Shown: positions 1 through 8,439 of the stretch, in pieces
Numbering within the stretch: position 1 is the stretch's first letter
Layout: each line of letters starts with the position of its first letter
DNA from: a bacterium Scap17
GTDB taxonomy: Bacteria > Pseudomonadota > Gammaproteobacteria > Pseudomonadales > Halomonadaceae
Length of the DNA: 64,000 nucleotides
Direction: 5' to 3'
Assembly: GCA_013376735.1 (NCBI GenBank)
Contig: VINJ01000001.1
Coordinates: forward strand, 930,001 to 994,000
Notes under the pieces: generated by a model
Told to the model about the DNA's origin: nothing
The model's input: only the letters and a program-made list of their open reading frames with translations
Database searches by the model: none
Position numbers and translations under genes: made by a program

Positions 1-887
1 AGTGCTTGGGTGGAATCGTCCATCTGCTCGCGGCCGGCGGACAGGCGCACGTGACTCTTCGGCATCATGATGCGTGCCACGGCGATGGCGCGGATGAACT
101 CGATGGGATCGAGGTCATCGACATTCTCCAGCGGCGTGCCCGCCACCTTGACCAGCATGTTGATCGGCACCGATTCCGGCTGCGGCTCCAGATTGGCCAG
201 CTGACGCAACAGGCCGGCACGGTCGGTGGTGGTCTCGCCCATGCCGAGGATGCCGCCGGAGCACACCTTCATGCCGGCTTCGCGCACGCTGGCCAGGGTA
301 TCCAGGCGCTCGCTGTAGCTGCGCGTGGTGATGATCTCGCCGTAGTATTCCGGTGAGGTGTCCAGATTATGGTTGTAGTAGTCGAGGCCGGCATCCGCGA
401 GCTTCCTGGCCTGATCGGTATCGACCATCCCCAGCGTCATGCAGGTCTCGAGTCCCAGTGACTTCACCTGACGCACCATCTCGGTGACCACTTCGAGGTC
501 GCGCTCACGTGGGCTCTTCCAGGCCGCGCCCATGCAGAAGCGGCTGGCGCCGGCGTCCTTGGCGGCACGCGCCTGCTCGACCACCTTCTGGATCTCCATC
601 AGCTTTTCCTTGCCAAGGCCAGTGTTGTAGTGGCCGGACTGCGGGCAGTACTTGCAGTCTTCCGGGCAGGCGCCGGTCTTGATGGACAGCAGGGTGGAGA
701 CCTGTACCGCATTCGGATCGAAGTGCTGGCGGTGCACCTGCTGGGCACGGAACAGCAGGTCATTGAAGGGCAGGGCGAACAGCGCCTCGATTTCCGCGAC
801 GCTCCAGTCATGGCGTACCACGCTGTCATCGCCAGGCGCAGGGATATTCGTGGCTTGTGTGGTCACGCGGGAGGCTTCTACGGTCAT
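1..887 (-). CDS. bioB: Biotin synthase BioB, 3' end beyond the window
   Basis: Radical-SAM enzyme that inserts sulfur into dethiobiotin, the last step of biotin synthesis. The reverse strand encodes the AdoMet cluster motif CPEDCKYC (Cys74, Cys78, Cys81 from the chosen start), followed by the family core YNHNLDTS and [10 protein letters not shown]. Comparison with E. coli BioB suggests about 55-60 C-terminal residues lie outside the window. Three in-frame ATGs exist (ends 887, 905, 941). I chose 887 because AAGGA lies about 10 nt upstream and the first homologous residues follow soon after. The gene is divergent from comF across a putative BirA operator. Function is secure; the start is less so. 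Confidence 0.95.
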   Translation of the reverse strand, partial: MTVEASRVTTQATNIPAPGDDSVVRHDWSVAEIEALFALPFNDLLFRAQQVHRQHFDPNAVQVSTLLSIKTGACPEDCKYCPQSGHYNTGLGKEKLMEIQKVVEQARAAKDAGASRFCMGAAWKSPRERDLEVVTEMVRQVKSLGLETCMTLGMVDTDQARKLADAGLDYYNHNLDTSPEYYGEIITTRSYSERLDTLASVREAGMKVCSGGILGMGETTTDRAGLLRQLANLEPQPESVPINMLVKVAGTPLENVDDLDPIEFIRAIAVARIMMPKSHVRLSAGREQMDDSTQA

Positions 888-985
888 GAGCTTGAGGTCC
901 TTCATCAGGCGGGCAGAGCGAGAGCGCGCTGGGCCGTTCATCCGTGGGTGAGTCCGGGAGTCGGCAGCCGAGCTGGCAAGTGGCC

Positions 986-1016
986 AGTCAACGCATCGAG
1001 TAAAGTCAGGTTAACT
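986..1016. promoter_or_regulatory. Putative BirA operator between bioB and comF
   Basis: Imperfect inverted repeat AGTCAACG (986-993), 15-nt gap, GGTTAACT (1009-1016). The proteobacterial BirA consensus is TTGTTAACC-N14-16-GGTTAACAA. The right half matches 7 of 9 positions and the left half about 5 of 9, with spacing in the allowed range. It lies upstream of bioB, as expected for biotin repression. The weak left half keeps this tentative. Confidence 0.45.
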
Positions 1017-1049
1017 GAGATGATAGAGTTTCCGCAGGCGCTGTCAACG

Positions 1050-1919
1050 ATGAGAACTTTGCTGGTTGACCACTGGCAACTGTCGCGACCCTGTGCCTTC
1101 TGTCAACGTCAGCTGACGACGGCCATGCCCGGCGTGACCGAACGGCAGAGCGCTTCAGTTTCACCTCCCCAGTCATTTTTCTCTCTAAAGAGTGGTTCGC
1201 CTGATGAGCGAGAGCTGTCATCGCGCCGCGAGTGGTGCGACGCCTGCGAGGCGAGCATCGCGCGCAATCAGCATGCCTGTCCGCGCTGTGCTGAGCCTGT
1301 GGCCTCACTGGCCTTGAGTCAGCAGCCCTGTGCGCGGTGCCTGTCGTCACCGCCTGCCTTTGCACGCTGCTTTGCGCCGCTGCGTTATGAAGGGTTGCTG
1401 GCGGGGCTGTTCCAGCGCTACAAGGACCAGCATCAGCGCCGCGCCGGGCGACTGCTTCGCCAACTCATGCAGCGGGAGTTTACGCACTTCTGCCGCGACT
1501 GGCTTCAGGCGCACCCCTGCGGGGCAGTGCTGCTGGTGCCGGCTGACGCCTATCGTCGTCGCCAGCGCGGGCATGATGCGCTGGCGGAGCTGTGTCGCGG
1601 GCTGACACCGGTCATCGCCGGCCATCAGCGCGATATGGCGCGGGTGCGCGACAGACGCATGCCGCACGAGGCGTCTGTCGCGGTGGCCAGGGCAGCGCCG
1701 GATCAGCGCCTGCGGGATAGGCGCGGGCGTCTGAAAGCGCAGCGTGGGCGTTATGACATTGACGGCCTATTGCCCGAGCACGTGCTGCTGATCGATGACG
1801 TCATGACCAGTGGTGCGACGCTCGACAGTCTCGCTCAGGCCTGCCTGCGAGCCGGTGCGCGTGAGGTCGATGCCTGCGTGCTGGCGCGGACTCCGCTGTC
1901 CACGCGCGGGGTGCTGTGA
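1050..1919 (+). CDS. comF: ComF family amidophosphoribosyltransferase-like protein
   Basis: About 289 residues. The N-terminal part carries four CxxC knuckles (CAFC, CDAC, CPRC, CARC) typical of the ComF zinc finger. The C-terminal half is a phosphoribosyltransferase fold with the PRPP-loop motif VLLIDDVMTSGATL. ComF/GntX proteins are linked to DNA uptake and use of DNA as a carbon source; the biochemical role is not settled. ATG at 1050 begins MRTLLVDHW just before the first CxxC; an in-frame ATG at 1020 would add ten residues, and neither has a strong Shine-Dalgarno. The spacer between the first and second CxxC is longer than usual. It is divergent from bioB, an arrangement also seen in other gammaproteobacteria. 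Confidence 0.85.
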   Translation: MRTLLVDHWQLSRPCAFCQRQLTTAMPGVTERQSASVSPPQSFFSLKSGSPDERELSSRREWCDACEASIARNQHACPRCAEPVASLALSQQPCARCLSSPPAFARCFAPLRYEGLLAGLFQRYKDQHQRRAGRLLRQLMQREFTHFCRDWLQAHPCGAVLLVPADAYRRRQRGHDALAELCRGLTPVIAGHQRDMARVRDRRMPHEASVAVARAAPDQRLRDRRGRLKAQRGRYDIDGLLPEHVLLIDDVMTSGATLDSLAQACLRAGAREVDACVLARTPLSTRGVL

Positions 1920-2101
1920 CCTGCAAACGCGACATGAAGGTGATCCGCACGACATGTGCCGCCAGGGCTCAACCTCCAAGCGGGCGTTGAACTCAGCGGG
2001 CAGGCGGGGTCAATCAGGCAGAAGACTGGCGTGCAGAGGGGCTAATCTCATAGCATGCAAGGTCCGGCAGCCGTTTGCTGGTCCATGCCCGAGGAATTGC
2101 C

Positions 2102-3199
2102 ATGCCTATTGATCCTGTTTCCCCCGATGACACGCAATCTTTTGGCACCTCGCGCGAGTTGGATGCGCGCTCCAATGGCAACACCTGGTCGACGACATCC
2201 GCGCCAGAGGGCCATGGAGACACGCGTTTTCATCCCTTCGATGCTCTCGCGCCGGACCGTGTCGTGGCCGCTGTCGAATCGCTGGGCTTCTGGTTGCCCG
2301 GCGAGCCGTTCGCGCTGAACAGTTACGAGAATCGTGTCTACCATCTCGCCGATGATGATCGACGCCGCTGGGTGGCCAAGTTCTATCGCCCCGAGCGCTG
2401 GAGCCGTGCTCAGATTCTCGAGGAGCACGCCTTCCTGGCCGAGCTGGATGAGGCCGGTGTGCCGGGCGCCCCCGCGTGGGCCAACGAAGCCGGCGAGACG
2501 CTGCATCGATTCGAAGGCTTCGACTTCGCTCTCTTCCCGCATGTAGTGGGGCGCGCGCCGGAGCTCGAATCTGCCGAACACCTCTATCAGTTGGGTGAGC
2601 TGATCGGCCGCGTGCACGCAGTGGGGCGCAAGAGCGCGTTTCGCGAGCGGGAGACGCTCTCGCCGCTGCGGATTCTGGAAGAGAGCTGCGCCAGCGTGCT
2701 GGCCTCCGACTGGCTGAGTGAGCGCCAGCGCGACAGCTACCAGCGCGTCATCGAGGCATTGTGCCCATTGGTCGCGGAGCAGAGCTGGCCGGAAAGCGCC
2801 CTGATCCGTACCCACGGCGACTGCCACATCGGCAACATGCTGGGGCGCGATGACAGCTTCGCGCTGGTCGACTTCGATGACTGCTTGAGCGCCCCGGCGG
2901 TGCAGGACCTGTGGATGCTGTTGACCGGTCAGAGCGACCCGGAGCTGCATATGCAGCTGTCCGAGGTGCTGGAGGGCTACGAGCAGCATTGTGAGTTCAA
3001 TCGCAGCGAGCTCAAGTGGGTCGAGACCCTGCGCACACTGCGCATGGTGCGTCACAGCGCCTGGGTGGTGCGGCGCTGGTCGGACCCCGCCTTCCCGCAG
3101 GCCTTCTCCCACGTGGCGAGCCTGGGCTACTGGGACGACCACATTCGCAGCCTGGAACAGCAGCGCGTCGCGCTGTCTGCGCCGCGTTGGCTGGCCTAG
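2102..3199 (+). CDS. srkA: Stress response kinase A (SrkA/YihE)
   Basis: Aminoglycoside-phosphotransferase-fold Ser/Thr kinase that in E. coli counters death-promoting pathways such as MazF-linked killing. Diagnostic stretches are LNSYENRVYHL and FYRPERWSRAQI in the N-lobe, the catalytic loop THGDCHIGNM and the metal site LVDFDDC. The chosen ATG follows GAGGAA at good spacing and gives 365 residues, about 35 more than E. coli SrkA. The extra residues form a polar N-terminal extension before HPFDAL. It stands alone on the strand, 180 bp after comF. Confident family call. Confidence 0.9.
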   Translation: MPIDPVSPDDTQSFGTSRELDARSNGNTWSTTSAPEGHGDTRFHPFDALAPDRVVAAVESLGFWLPGEPFALNSYENRVYHLADDDRRRWVAKFYRPERWSRAQILEEHAFLAELDEAGVPGAPAWANEAGETLHRFEGFDFALFPHVVGRAPELESAEHLYQLGELIGRVHAVGRKSAFRERETLSPLRILEESCASVLASDWLSERQRDSYQRVIEALCPLVAEQSWPESALIRTHGDCHIGNMLGRDDSFALVDFDDCLSAPAVQDLWMLLTGQSDPELHMQLSEVLEGYEQHCEFNRSELKWVETLRTLRMVRHSAWVVRRWSDPAFPQAFSHVASLGYWDDHIRSLEQQRVALSAPRWLA

Positions 3200-3202
3200 C
3201 AA

Positions 3203-3240
3203 TCGCGACATGGCCTGGTAGTCGTGACATGACCTGAAGG
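3203..3240. repeat. Imperfect 19-bp tandem duplication
   Basis: TCGCGACATGGCCTGGTAG is followed directly by TCGTGACATGACCTGAAGG (14 of 19 identical). It lies immediately after the srkA stop codon. One of several such spacer duplications in the window. Confidence 0.6.
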
Positions 3241-3290
3241 TCGTCGCGAGGCTTGAGCCCCGTTGGCGAAGTGAGTGACACCGTTCCTTC

Positions 3291-3323
3291 ATGCGCCCCC
3301 ATCGGTTACCGATGGGGGCGCAT
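3291..3323. terminator. Perfect 15-bp hairpin between srkA and folE, no U-tract
   Basis: ATGCGCCCCCATCGG, loop TTA, then the exact reverse complement. The very stable stem is not followed by a T-run on either strand, so classic intrinsic termination is uncertain; it may protect the srkA 3' end or block read-through. TAGAAT at about 3380 could be a folE -10 box. Confidence 0.5.
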
Positions 3324-3514
3324 GTGTTGCACGGATACGACAATCGTGTGAACAGACCTGCGTTGACGGCACGCCTGAGGTAGAATCTGGCCCTGACATT
3401 GAACACGAAGTTATACGATTTCTTGCCATCTGATCGCTTTTGTATGACTTTTGTGCTTTACCCCTGCTGTGCGTGCGCTCGTACGCGCCCCTGACCGATA
3501 CCATAGGCAGACGG

Positions 3515-4066
3515 ATGACCGAAGAGATTGCCAACCACTACCGCCAGATCATCACCTCGTTGGGTGAGGATCCAGAGCGTGAGGGCCTGCTGGATACGCC
3601 CAAGCGCGCGGCCAAGGCCATGCAGTACCTGACTCATGGCTATCAACAGTCGTTGGAGGAGATCGTCAACGGCGCTGTCTTCACCTCCGAGACGGACGAG
3701 ATGGTGCTGGTCAAGGACATCGAGCTTTACTCGATGTGCGAGCATCACCTGCTGCCGTTCATCGGCAAGTGCCACATCGCCTATCTGCCGTCTGGCAAGG
3801 TGCTTGGTCTGTCCAAGTTCGCGCGTATCGTCGACATGTATTCGCGTCGCATGCAGATTCAGGAAAACCTCACCAAACAGATCGCCGAGGCCGTTCAGCA
3901 GGTCACTGGTGCACGTGGTGTGGCCGTCGTGGTCGAAGCGCGTCACATGTGCATGATGATGCGTGGGGTGGAAAAGCAGAATTCCAGCATGAAGACGTCC
4001 GTGATGCTGGGCGCCTTCCGCGACAATCAGCCGACTCGCCAGGAATTCCTGACGCTGGTCAGCTGA
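3515..4066 (+). CDS. folE: GTP cyclohydrolase I
   Basis: Converts GTP to 7,8-dihydroneopterin triphosphate, the first step of tetrahydrofolate and tetrahydromonapterin synthesis. The 183-residue protein shows the type IA zinc/active-site signature: Cys in [11 protein letters not shown], the two His that follow, and the second Cys in HMCMMMRG. The motif EARHMCM is also present. Length matches the short pseudomonad FolE paralogs rather than the 222-residue E. coli enzyme. ATG at 3515 begins [12 protein letters not shown]; upstream in-frame sequence is not homologous. It lies 85 bp before folX, with a short hairpin between them. Confidence 0.96.
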   Translation: MTEEIANHYRQIITSLGEDPEREGLLDTPKRAAKAMQYLTHGYQQSLEEIVNGAVFTSETDEMVLVKDIELYSMCEHHLLPFIGKCHIAYLPSGKVLGLSKFARIVDMYSRRMQIQENLTKQIAEAVQQVTGARGVAVVVEARHMCMMMRGVEKQNSSMKTSVMLGAFRDNQPTRQEFLTLVS

Positions 4067-4079
4067 CAGCAGAGTGATG

Positions 4080-4101
4080 ACGCCGCCTTTCGAGGCGGCG
4101 T
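4080..4101 (+). terminator. Short GC hairpin between folE and folX
   Basis: ACGCCGCC-TTTCGA-GGCGGCGT followed by TGTTGTATT. The stem is 8 bp with an interrupted T-rich tail, so it is probably a weak or partial terminator that would attenuate rather than block folX transcription. Confidence 0.45.
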
Positions 4102-4151
4102 TGTTGTATTGGAGTCATCTCGCGCGTTTCCCTGTTCAGGAGTTCCTGCCG

Positions 4152-4556
4152 ATGCCGATGCATGCCTTGCACGATGAACATCTCGATCACGACCTCGCCA
4201 CCATTCGCATCAAGAATCTGCGCCTGAGAACCTATATCGGGATCAATGAAGACGAGATCCAGAACCGCCAGGATGTCGTGATCAACGTGGTGATCCGCTA
4301 TCGCGCGGCACGCGCCGTGCAGTTCAATCACATCAGTGAAGCGCTCAATTACCGCACCATCACCAAGCAGTTGATCCGTCATGTCGAGGAAGGGCGCTTC
4401 GCGCTGCTCGAGCGCATGACCCGTGAGGTGCTGGATATCGTGATGGCGCACGAACAGGTGCTGACGGCGCAGGTCGAGATCGATAAGCCGCATGCCTTGC
4501 GCTTCTCGGACTCGGTGTCCGTCACCCTGTCGGACAGTCGCGAAGCGCATGATTAG
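4152..4556 (+). CDS. folX: Dihydroneopterin triphosphate 2'-epimerase
   Basis: FolB-fold enzyme of 134 residues. [32 protein letters not shown] and [14 protein letters not shown] match FolX more closely than the aldolase FolB. It epimerises dihydroneopterin triphosphate to dihydromonapterin triphosphate, the precursor of tetrahydromonapterin, which is the phenylalanine hydroxylase cofactor in some gammaproteobacteria. ATG 4152 has AGGAG nine nt upstream. Co-orientation with folE puts substrate supply next to the epimerase. No folM reductase is visible nearby. Confidence 0.9.
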   Translation: MPMHALHDEHLDHDLATIRIKNLRLRTYIGINEDEIQNRQDVVINVVIRYRAARAVQFNHISEALNYRTITKQLIRHVEEGRFALLERMTREVLDIVMAHEQVLTAQVEIDKPHALRFSDSVSVTLSDSREAHD

Positions 4557-4571
4557 TCAGTCGGGGCAGGC

Positions 4572-4636
4572 GTTGAGAAGCTCAGGCGTCGAGAAAGTCT
4601 GGTATCGAGAAGCTCACATATCGAGAAAGTCATGCG
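4572..4636. repeat. Four imperfect 16-17 bp tandem units
   Basis: Units begin GTTGAGAAGCTCA, GTCGAGAAAGTCT, TCGAGAAGCTCA and TCGAGAAAGTCA, so two alternating variants (AAGCTC, AAAGTC) recur. The array fills most of the spacer between folX and the next gene. Confidence 0.65.
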
Positions 4637-4665
4637 CGTAAGCCAGGAGAGTCGGGAGACATGAC

Positions 4666-5001
4666 GTGATCGGGGAAATCATCCATTTCGATGATGCAGA
4701 ACAACAAGGCACCATTCGGGACGAGAAGGGCGGTGAGCACGCCTTCGATCTGGTCGGCTGGCGCGGGCGAGGTCTGCCGGGAGCGGGAGTGGCCGTCGAT
4801 TTCGAGGTGTGCGACGGGCGTGCAGTGCAGGTCTTCAATGCGCGTATCAAGCAGCAGAAGGCGCGTCGAGTCGTCTCGATGCAGCCCGAGAGCGAGTCCC
4901 CCGGGGCCACATCCAACGCTGCCAGGTCGGCGCTGCGCAAGCGCTGGTGGCTCGTCGGGCTGGCCATCGTGGTAAGCGTACTGGCAGGGTTGTGGATCTA
5001 G
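4666..5001 (+). CDS. Cold-shock-domain protein with a C-terminal membrane anchor
   Basis: 111 residues. Residues about 1-60 read as a divergent cold-shock/OB domain (GEIIHFDDAEQQGTI, EHAFDLVGW, VDFEVCDGRAVQVFNA), where classic CSPs have GTVKWF and DVFVH. A basic linker (RKRWW) precedes one hydrophobic segment (LVGLAIVVSVLAGLWI) at the extreme C terminus. The start is GTG with GGGAGA six nt upstream; the nearby ATG at 4661 stops after two codons. The RNP aromatic motifs are only partly kept, so RNA binding is inferred. Likely a tail-anchored nucleic-acid-binding protein of unknown role. Confidence 0.7.
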   Translation: MIGEIIHFDDAEQQGTIRDEKGGEHAFDLVGWRGRGLPGAGVAVDFEVCDGRAVQVFNARIKQQKARRVVSMQPESESPGATSNAARSALRKRWWLVGLAIVVSVLAGLWI

Positions 5002-5098
5002 CACCATGCCCGCATCTAAGCTATATCAGGTTAGTCTTGAGTAGTCCGGTCAAGTGACAGCGGCTGCCTCGACCCCCACGCATGCTTCTGGAGTCTTC

Positions 5099-6556
5099 AT
5101 GGAACATCTCAACGATACCAGTCTGTTTCGTCCATTTGCCTATATCGACGGTGGCTGGGTAGCCGCGGATTCCGGCGAGCAGATCGAGGTCGACAATCCT
5201 GCCACCGGTGAGATCATCGGCCGCGTGCCTCGACTGGGGTACACCGAGACCCAGCGTGCCATCGAGGCCGCCCAGAATGCCTTCACCGACTGGAAGGAAA
5301 CACCTGCGCTTGAGCGCGCCGACATCCTGATGAAGTGGTATGCCTTGATGCTGGAGCACAAGGATGATCTGGCGCAGATCATGACGCTGGAGCAGGGCAA
5401 GCCCCTCGCCGAAGCCGCCGGTGAAATCCAGTACGCGGCCAGCTTCCTGCGCTGGTTCGCCGAGGAGGGGCAGCGGGTCTACGGTGACACCATTCCCGCC
5501 GCCAAGCGTGATCAACGCATCCTCGTGCTCAAGCAGCCGGTCGGAGTGGTGGGGGCGATCACGCCATGGAACTTCCCGGCCTCGATGATTACCCGCAAGG
5601 CGGGTGCCGCGCTGGCCGCAGGCTGCCCGATCGTGGTCAAGCCGGCCAGCCAGACGCCGTTCTCGGCACTGGCGCTGGCGGTGCTGGCGGAACGCGCTGG
5701 CGTGCCGCGCGGCGTTTTCAACGTCGTGCCGGGCTCGGCCAAGGACATCGCCAAGGCGATGACCGATTCCAGCATCGTGCGCAAGGTGACCTTTACCGGC
5801 TCCACGGAAGTCGGGCGTGGCCTGATGGCAAATGCCGCTCAGCATATCCAGAAGATTTCGCTGGAGCTTGGCGGCAATGCGCCCTTCCTGGTGTTCGAAG
5901 ACGCCGATCTCGATGCGGCGGTGGAAGGCGCGATGGCAGCCAAGTTCCGCAATGCGGGTCAGACCTGCGTCTGCACCAATCGCTTTTTGGTGCAGTCCAG
6001 CGTGGTCAATGCCTTCAGCGAGAAGCTGGCTGCCGCCATGAACGCCGAGCTGACCGTGGGCAATGGCTTGGAAGAGGGCGTCAAGGTCGGCCCGTTGATC
6101 GATGGCGACGCCGTCGAGAAGGTCACTGAGCACGTGCAGGATGCCCTCGACAAGGGTGCCGAATTGCTGCTGGGCGGCCATCCGCATCCGCTGGGGGGCA
6201 GCTTCTTCACGCCGACCCTGATCTCGCAGGTGACGCCGGAGATGAAGGTCGCCCGTGAGGAAACCTTCGGCCCGCTGGCAGCGATCTTCCCCTTCGAGAG
6301 CGAGGAAGAGGCCATCGAGATGGCCAACGACACCGAGTTCGGTCTGGCCAGCTATTTCTACAGCACGGATCTCAAGCGTGTCTGGCGCGTCTCCGAGGGG
6401 CTGGACTACGGCATGGTCGGCATCAATACCGGGCTGATCTCCAACGCCGCGGCGCCCTTCGGTGGCACCAAGGCATCGGGGCTGGGCCGTGAAGGCTCCA
6501 AGTATGGCCTCGAGGAGTACATGGAAACCAAGTATCTGTGTCTTTCGCTTGGCTGA
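5099..6556 (+). CDS. gabD: Succinate-semialdehyde dehydrogenase [NAD(P)+]
   Basis: Aldehyde dehydrogenase of 485 residues that oxidises succinate semialdehyde to succinate at the end of GABA catabolism. TPWNFPASMITRK, FTGSTEVGR, the general-base stretch LELGGNAPF and the nucleophile stretch NAGQTCVCTNRF are all typical of GabD. The double-Cys CVC is characteristic of bacterial SSADH. ATG 5099 has GGAG upstream, and the protein starts with MEHLND before the FAYIDGGW core. No gabT aminotransferase is adjacent. A strong bidirectional terminator follows. Confidence 0.9.
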   Translation: MEHLNDTSLFRPFAYIDGGWVAADSGEQIEVDNPATGEIIGRVPRLGYTETQRAIEAAQNAFTDWKETPALERADILMKWYALMLEHKDDLAQIMTLEQGKPLAEAAGEIQYAASFLRWFAEEGQRVYGDTIPAAKRDQRILVLKQPVGVVGAITPWNFPASMITRKAGAALAAGCPIVVKPASQTPFSALALAVLAERAGVPRGVFNVVPGSAKDIAKAMTDSSIVRKVTFTGSTEVGRGLMANAAQHIQKISLELGGNAPFLVFEDADLDAAVEGAMAAKFRNAGQTCVCTNRFLVQSSVVNAFSEKLAAAMNAELTVGNGLEEGVKVGPLIDGDAVEKVTEHVQDALDKGAELLLGGHPHPLGGSFFTPTLISQVTPEMKVAREETFGPLAAIFPFESEEEAIEMANDTEFGLASYFYSTDLKRVWRVSEGLDYGMVGINTGLISNAAAPFGGTKASGLGREGSKYGLEEYMETKYLCLSLG

Positions 6557-6687
6557 TTCATCGTCAACGGGTTTGCGCGGATGATCCTTGCGTGAGCCTT
6601 GCAACCTTGAGTTTTGCCTCCTGGAACCTTGCATCGCCGTTTGATGGCCAGTGCTCAAGGCAATGATCGGACACGCCATCAACTGGC

Positions 6688-6721
6688 AAAAAGCCCGCTC
6701 GGGAATCCGGGCGGGCTTTTT
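6688..6721. terminator. Intrinsic terminator after gabD
   Basis: AAAAAGCCCGC...GCGGGCTTTTT with inner pairing through TCGGGAATCCGG. The A-run and T-run flank the stem, so it can work on both strands. Confidence 0.85.
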
Positions 6722-6999
6722 CATACCGTGCATATCTCCCACCTGTCTGCGCCGAGTATGCCTGCAACTCGCCCATGGAACCTGCTCTGCTGATGAGAGC
6801 GACCTTTCGTTGCTGATGAGAGAGCGGCATGGACGAGAGGAGGGCAATCTCGCGTCAAGAGGCGCACAAGTCATTGGTCGTAGAGAGGGAGTGTCTCGAG
6901 GGTCGATGGCACTATAAATGTCAGACCAAAGTGGCATGTCGCGGTCTTTTAGCGCAGATCAGGGCCAAAGACAGATGTGCTTTGTCGGCATTCTCTTAC

Positions 7000-7027
7000 T
7001 TGTGGATATGCTTATTTACGCTACAGT
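7000..7027 (+). promoter_or_regulatory. Sigma70-like promoter for the candidate small RNA
   Basis: TTGTGG (7000-7005), a 16-bp spacer, TACAGT (7022-7027). Each hexamer is a fair match to TTGACA/TATAAT. It predicts a transcript start near 7034, just before two stable hairpins. Confidence 0.4.
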
Positions 7028-7033
7028 CAAAGA

Positions 7034-7108
7034 GCGGGACCTGTGGTGATAGTCTTCAAGGATTGAAGACAGGGCGAGTGGCGTGGCGGACGCGACTCGC
7101 CCTTTTTT
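7034..7108 (+). ncRNA. Candidate small RNA with two hairpins and intrinsic terminator
   Basis: Downstream of the putative promoter are two stems. The first is GTCTTCAA-GGA-TTGAAGAC at 7052-7070, a perfect 8-bp stem. The second is GGGCGAGT...ACTCGCCC at 7072-7102 with an inner GCGT/ACGC pair, followed by TTTTTT. No reading frame fits in the segment. The first loop contains CAAGGAU, resembling the CsrA/RsmA target core, but only a few GGA motifs are present, so a CsrA-sponge role is speculative. It ends convergent with glsA. Confidence 0.5.
7072..7108 (+). terminator. Rho-independent terminator of the candidate small RNA
   Basis: GGGCGAGT-g-GCGT-ggcgg-ACGC-g-ACTCGCCC followed by TTTTTT. The T-run is only on the plus strand, so it does not serve the leftward glsA gene. 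Confidence 0.8.
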
Positions 7109-7147
7109 ATGGCCGGATCTCGGCTATCGTACCTCAACCCTCACGTC

Positions 7148-8089
7148 TCACCCCAATGGCGAAAGCCCCATTCCCGCCACCAGCCCTTCCAATGCATGCC
7201 GCCCGGCAATCGAGTTGCCATAGCCGTCCAGGCGTGGTGACCAGACGCAGATGCTCATCTGTCCCGGCAGGATGGCGATGATGCCACCGCCGACACCACT
7301 CTTGCCCGGCAGCCCCACTCGCCAGGCGAAGTCGCCTGCCGCATCGTAAAGCCCGCAGGTCAGCAACAACGCATTGAGCTGGCGTGTCTCCAGCGGCGAG
7401 ACCACTTCCTTGCCATCCAGCGGATTGACGCCACGATTGGCCAGGAAGGCGAAGCTGCGCGCCAGTTCCACGCAGTTCATCGACACCGAGCAGCTGTGGA
7501 AGTAGGTATCCAGCAGGTCATCCACGTCGGAATGCACATTGCCGTAGGCCTGCATCAGGTAGGCGAGCGAGGCATTGCGTGCCTTGTGGTCCATTTCCGA
7601 GCGCGCGACCTTTTCATCGAAGCCGATATCGTCGCTGCCGGACAGACGCCTGAGCTGCTCACGCAGGGTGTTCTGGATCGAGACGATGCGTGACACCAGC
7701 AGGTCGGTGATCAGCAAGGCACCGGCATTGATGAAGGGATTGCGCGGAATGCCGTTCTCGACCTCCAGCTGCATGATCGAATTGAACGCCTGGCCGGAGG
7801 GTTCACGGCCGACGCGCGACCAGATCTCGTCGCTCTCCAGGCGCTGCATCGCCAGTACCAGCGCATGTACCTTGGAGATCGACTGGATCGAGAAGCGAGT
7901 ATGCGCGCTGCCGGCGTACTGGACACGGCCATCGACATGGCAGACGGCGATGCCGAACTGGTCAGGGTCAACCTGCGCCAGTGCCGGGATATAGTCCGCG
8001 ACCTTGCCCTCGTTGAAGCAGCGGCTGGCATCATCGGACAGGCGTTCGAGCAGTGTCTGGAGAGCATCGGGGTCGAGTGGCGGCGTCAT
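7148..8089 (-). CDS. glsA: Glutaminase
   Basis: Serine-dependent beta-lactamase-fold glutaminase (313 residues) hydrolysing glutamine to glutamate and ammonia. The FSIQSISKVHAL segment holds the Ser-x-x-Lys catalytic pair. NPFINAGAL, the YGN motif around HSDVDD and LPGKSGVGGGI are family hallmarks. Start at 8089 gives MTPPLDPDALQ with AAGG upstream. The frame continues 60 codons further upstream without homology, so I reject the longer form. It could serve ammonia or glutamate supply, or acid resistance as with E. coli YbaS, but nothing here decides which. Confidence 0.93.
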   Translation of the reverse strand: MTPPLDPDALQTLLERLSDDASRCFNEGKVADYIPALAQVDPDQFGIAVCHVDGRVQYAGSAHTRFSIQSISKVHALVLAMQRLESDEIWSRVGREPSGQAFNSIMQLEVENGIPRNPFINAGALLITDLLVSRIVSIQNTLREQLRRLSGSDDIGFDEKVARSEMDHKARNASLAYLMQAYGNVHSDVDDLLDTYFHSCSVSMNCVELARSFAFLANRGVNPLDGKEVVSPLETRQLNALLLTCGLYDAAGDFAWRVGLPGKSGVGGGIIAILPGQMSICVWSPRLDGYGNSIAGRHALEGLVAGMGLSPLG

Positions 8090-8439
8090 GGCAACCTTGA
8101 AGCAGCGGTAGAGGGAAAAGGGCGTGAAGCTGGCCCGGCCATCGTGACAACGGCGCCATCGGGTGACAGGCCGATAATGGCGCCAGAAACCGGCAGAGCA
8201 TTCTAGCGGATATGACCGCAGCTGGCGCGCTCGATGCCGCTGGCAGTCCCTGCCCTCAGGCCGGCTCAATCGCGTGATAGTTGACGCTTATCAGCCAGGT
8301 AGTGCAATGTGATTTCTACATGCAGTTGAGAATCGTTATTGTTGGTACATCAAAGCAGCACGCAGCTGCCTGACCCCATGACATGCGACGCGCTGAGGCT
8401 CAGCGTCTCGCTGAGTAGACCGCCCGGAGGGCAGCCAAC
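8090..8439. other. 350-bp divergent spacer glsA / DUF2061 gene
   Basis: No gene seen. It should hold both promoters. The only specific site noticed is a weak Fur-box-like sequence at 8322-8340. Confidence 0.5.
8322..8340. promoter_or_regulatory. Weak Fur-box-like site
   Basis: The 19-mer ending GAGAATCGTTATT matches 12 of 19 positions of the classic Fur box. It is upstream of the DUF2061 gene. This score is near background in AT-rich spacer DNA. Confidence 0.2.

Larger units (their letters stand above)
6557..7147. other. 591-bp spacer gabD-glsA
   Basis: No convincing protein gene. It holds the gabD terminator, a direct repeat (GCTGATGAGAG near 6788 and 6812), a sigma70-like promoter at 7000-7027 and a two-hairpin transcript ending at 7108 (candidate small RNA listed separately). 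Confidence 0.6.

Noticed and set aside
630-1049. Extending comF upstream to 630
   Set aside because: The added residues are antisense to bioB and lack homology. The zinc-finger start fits ATG 1050 or 1020.
5021-6937. 638-codon open frame antisense to gabD
   Set aside because: It covers a certain gene and the gabD terminator. Composition is that of a mirror frame, with no ribosome-binding site.
6829-7281. Possible 150-residue protein in the gabD-glsA spacer
   Set aside because: The frame runs through a strong terminator and into the antisense of glsA. It has no Shine-Dalgarno and no recognisable segments.
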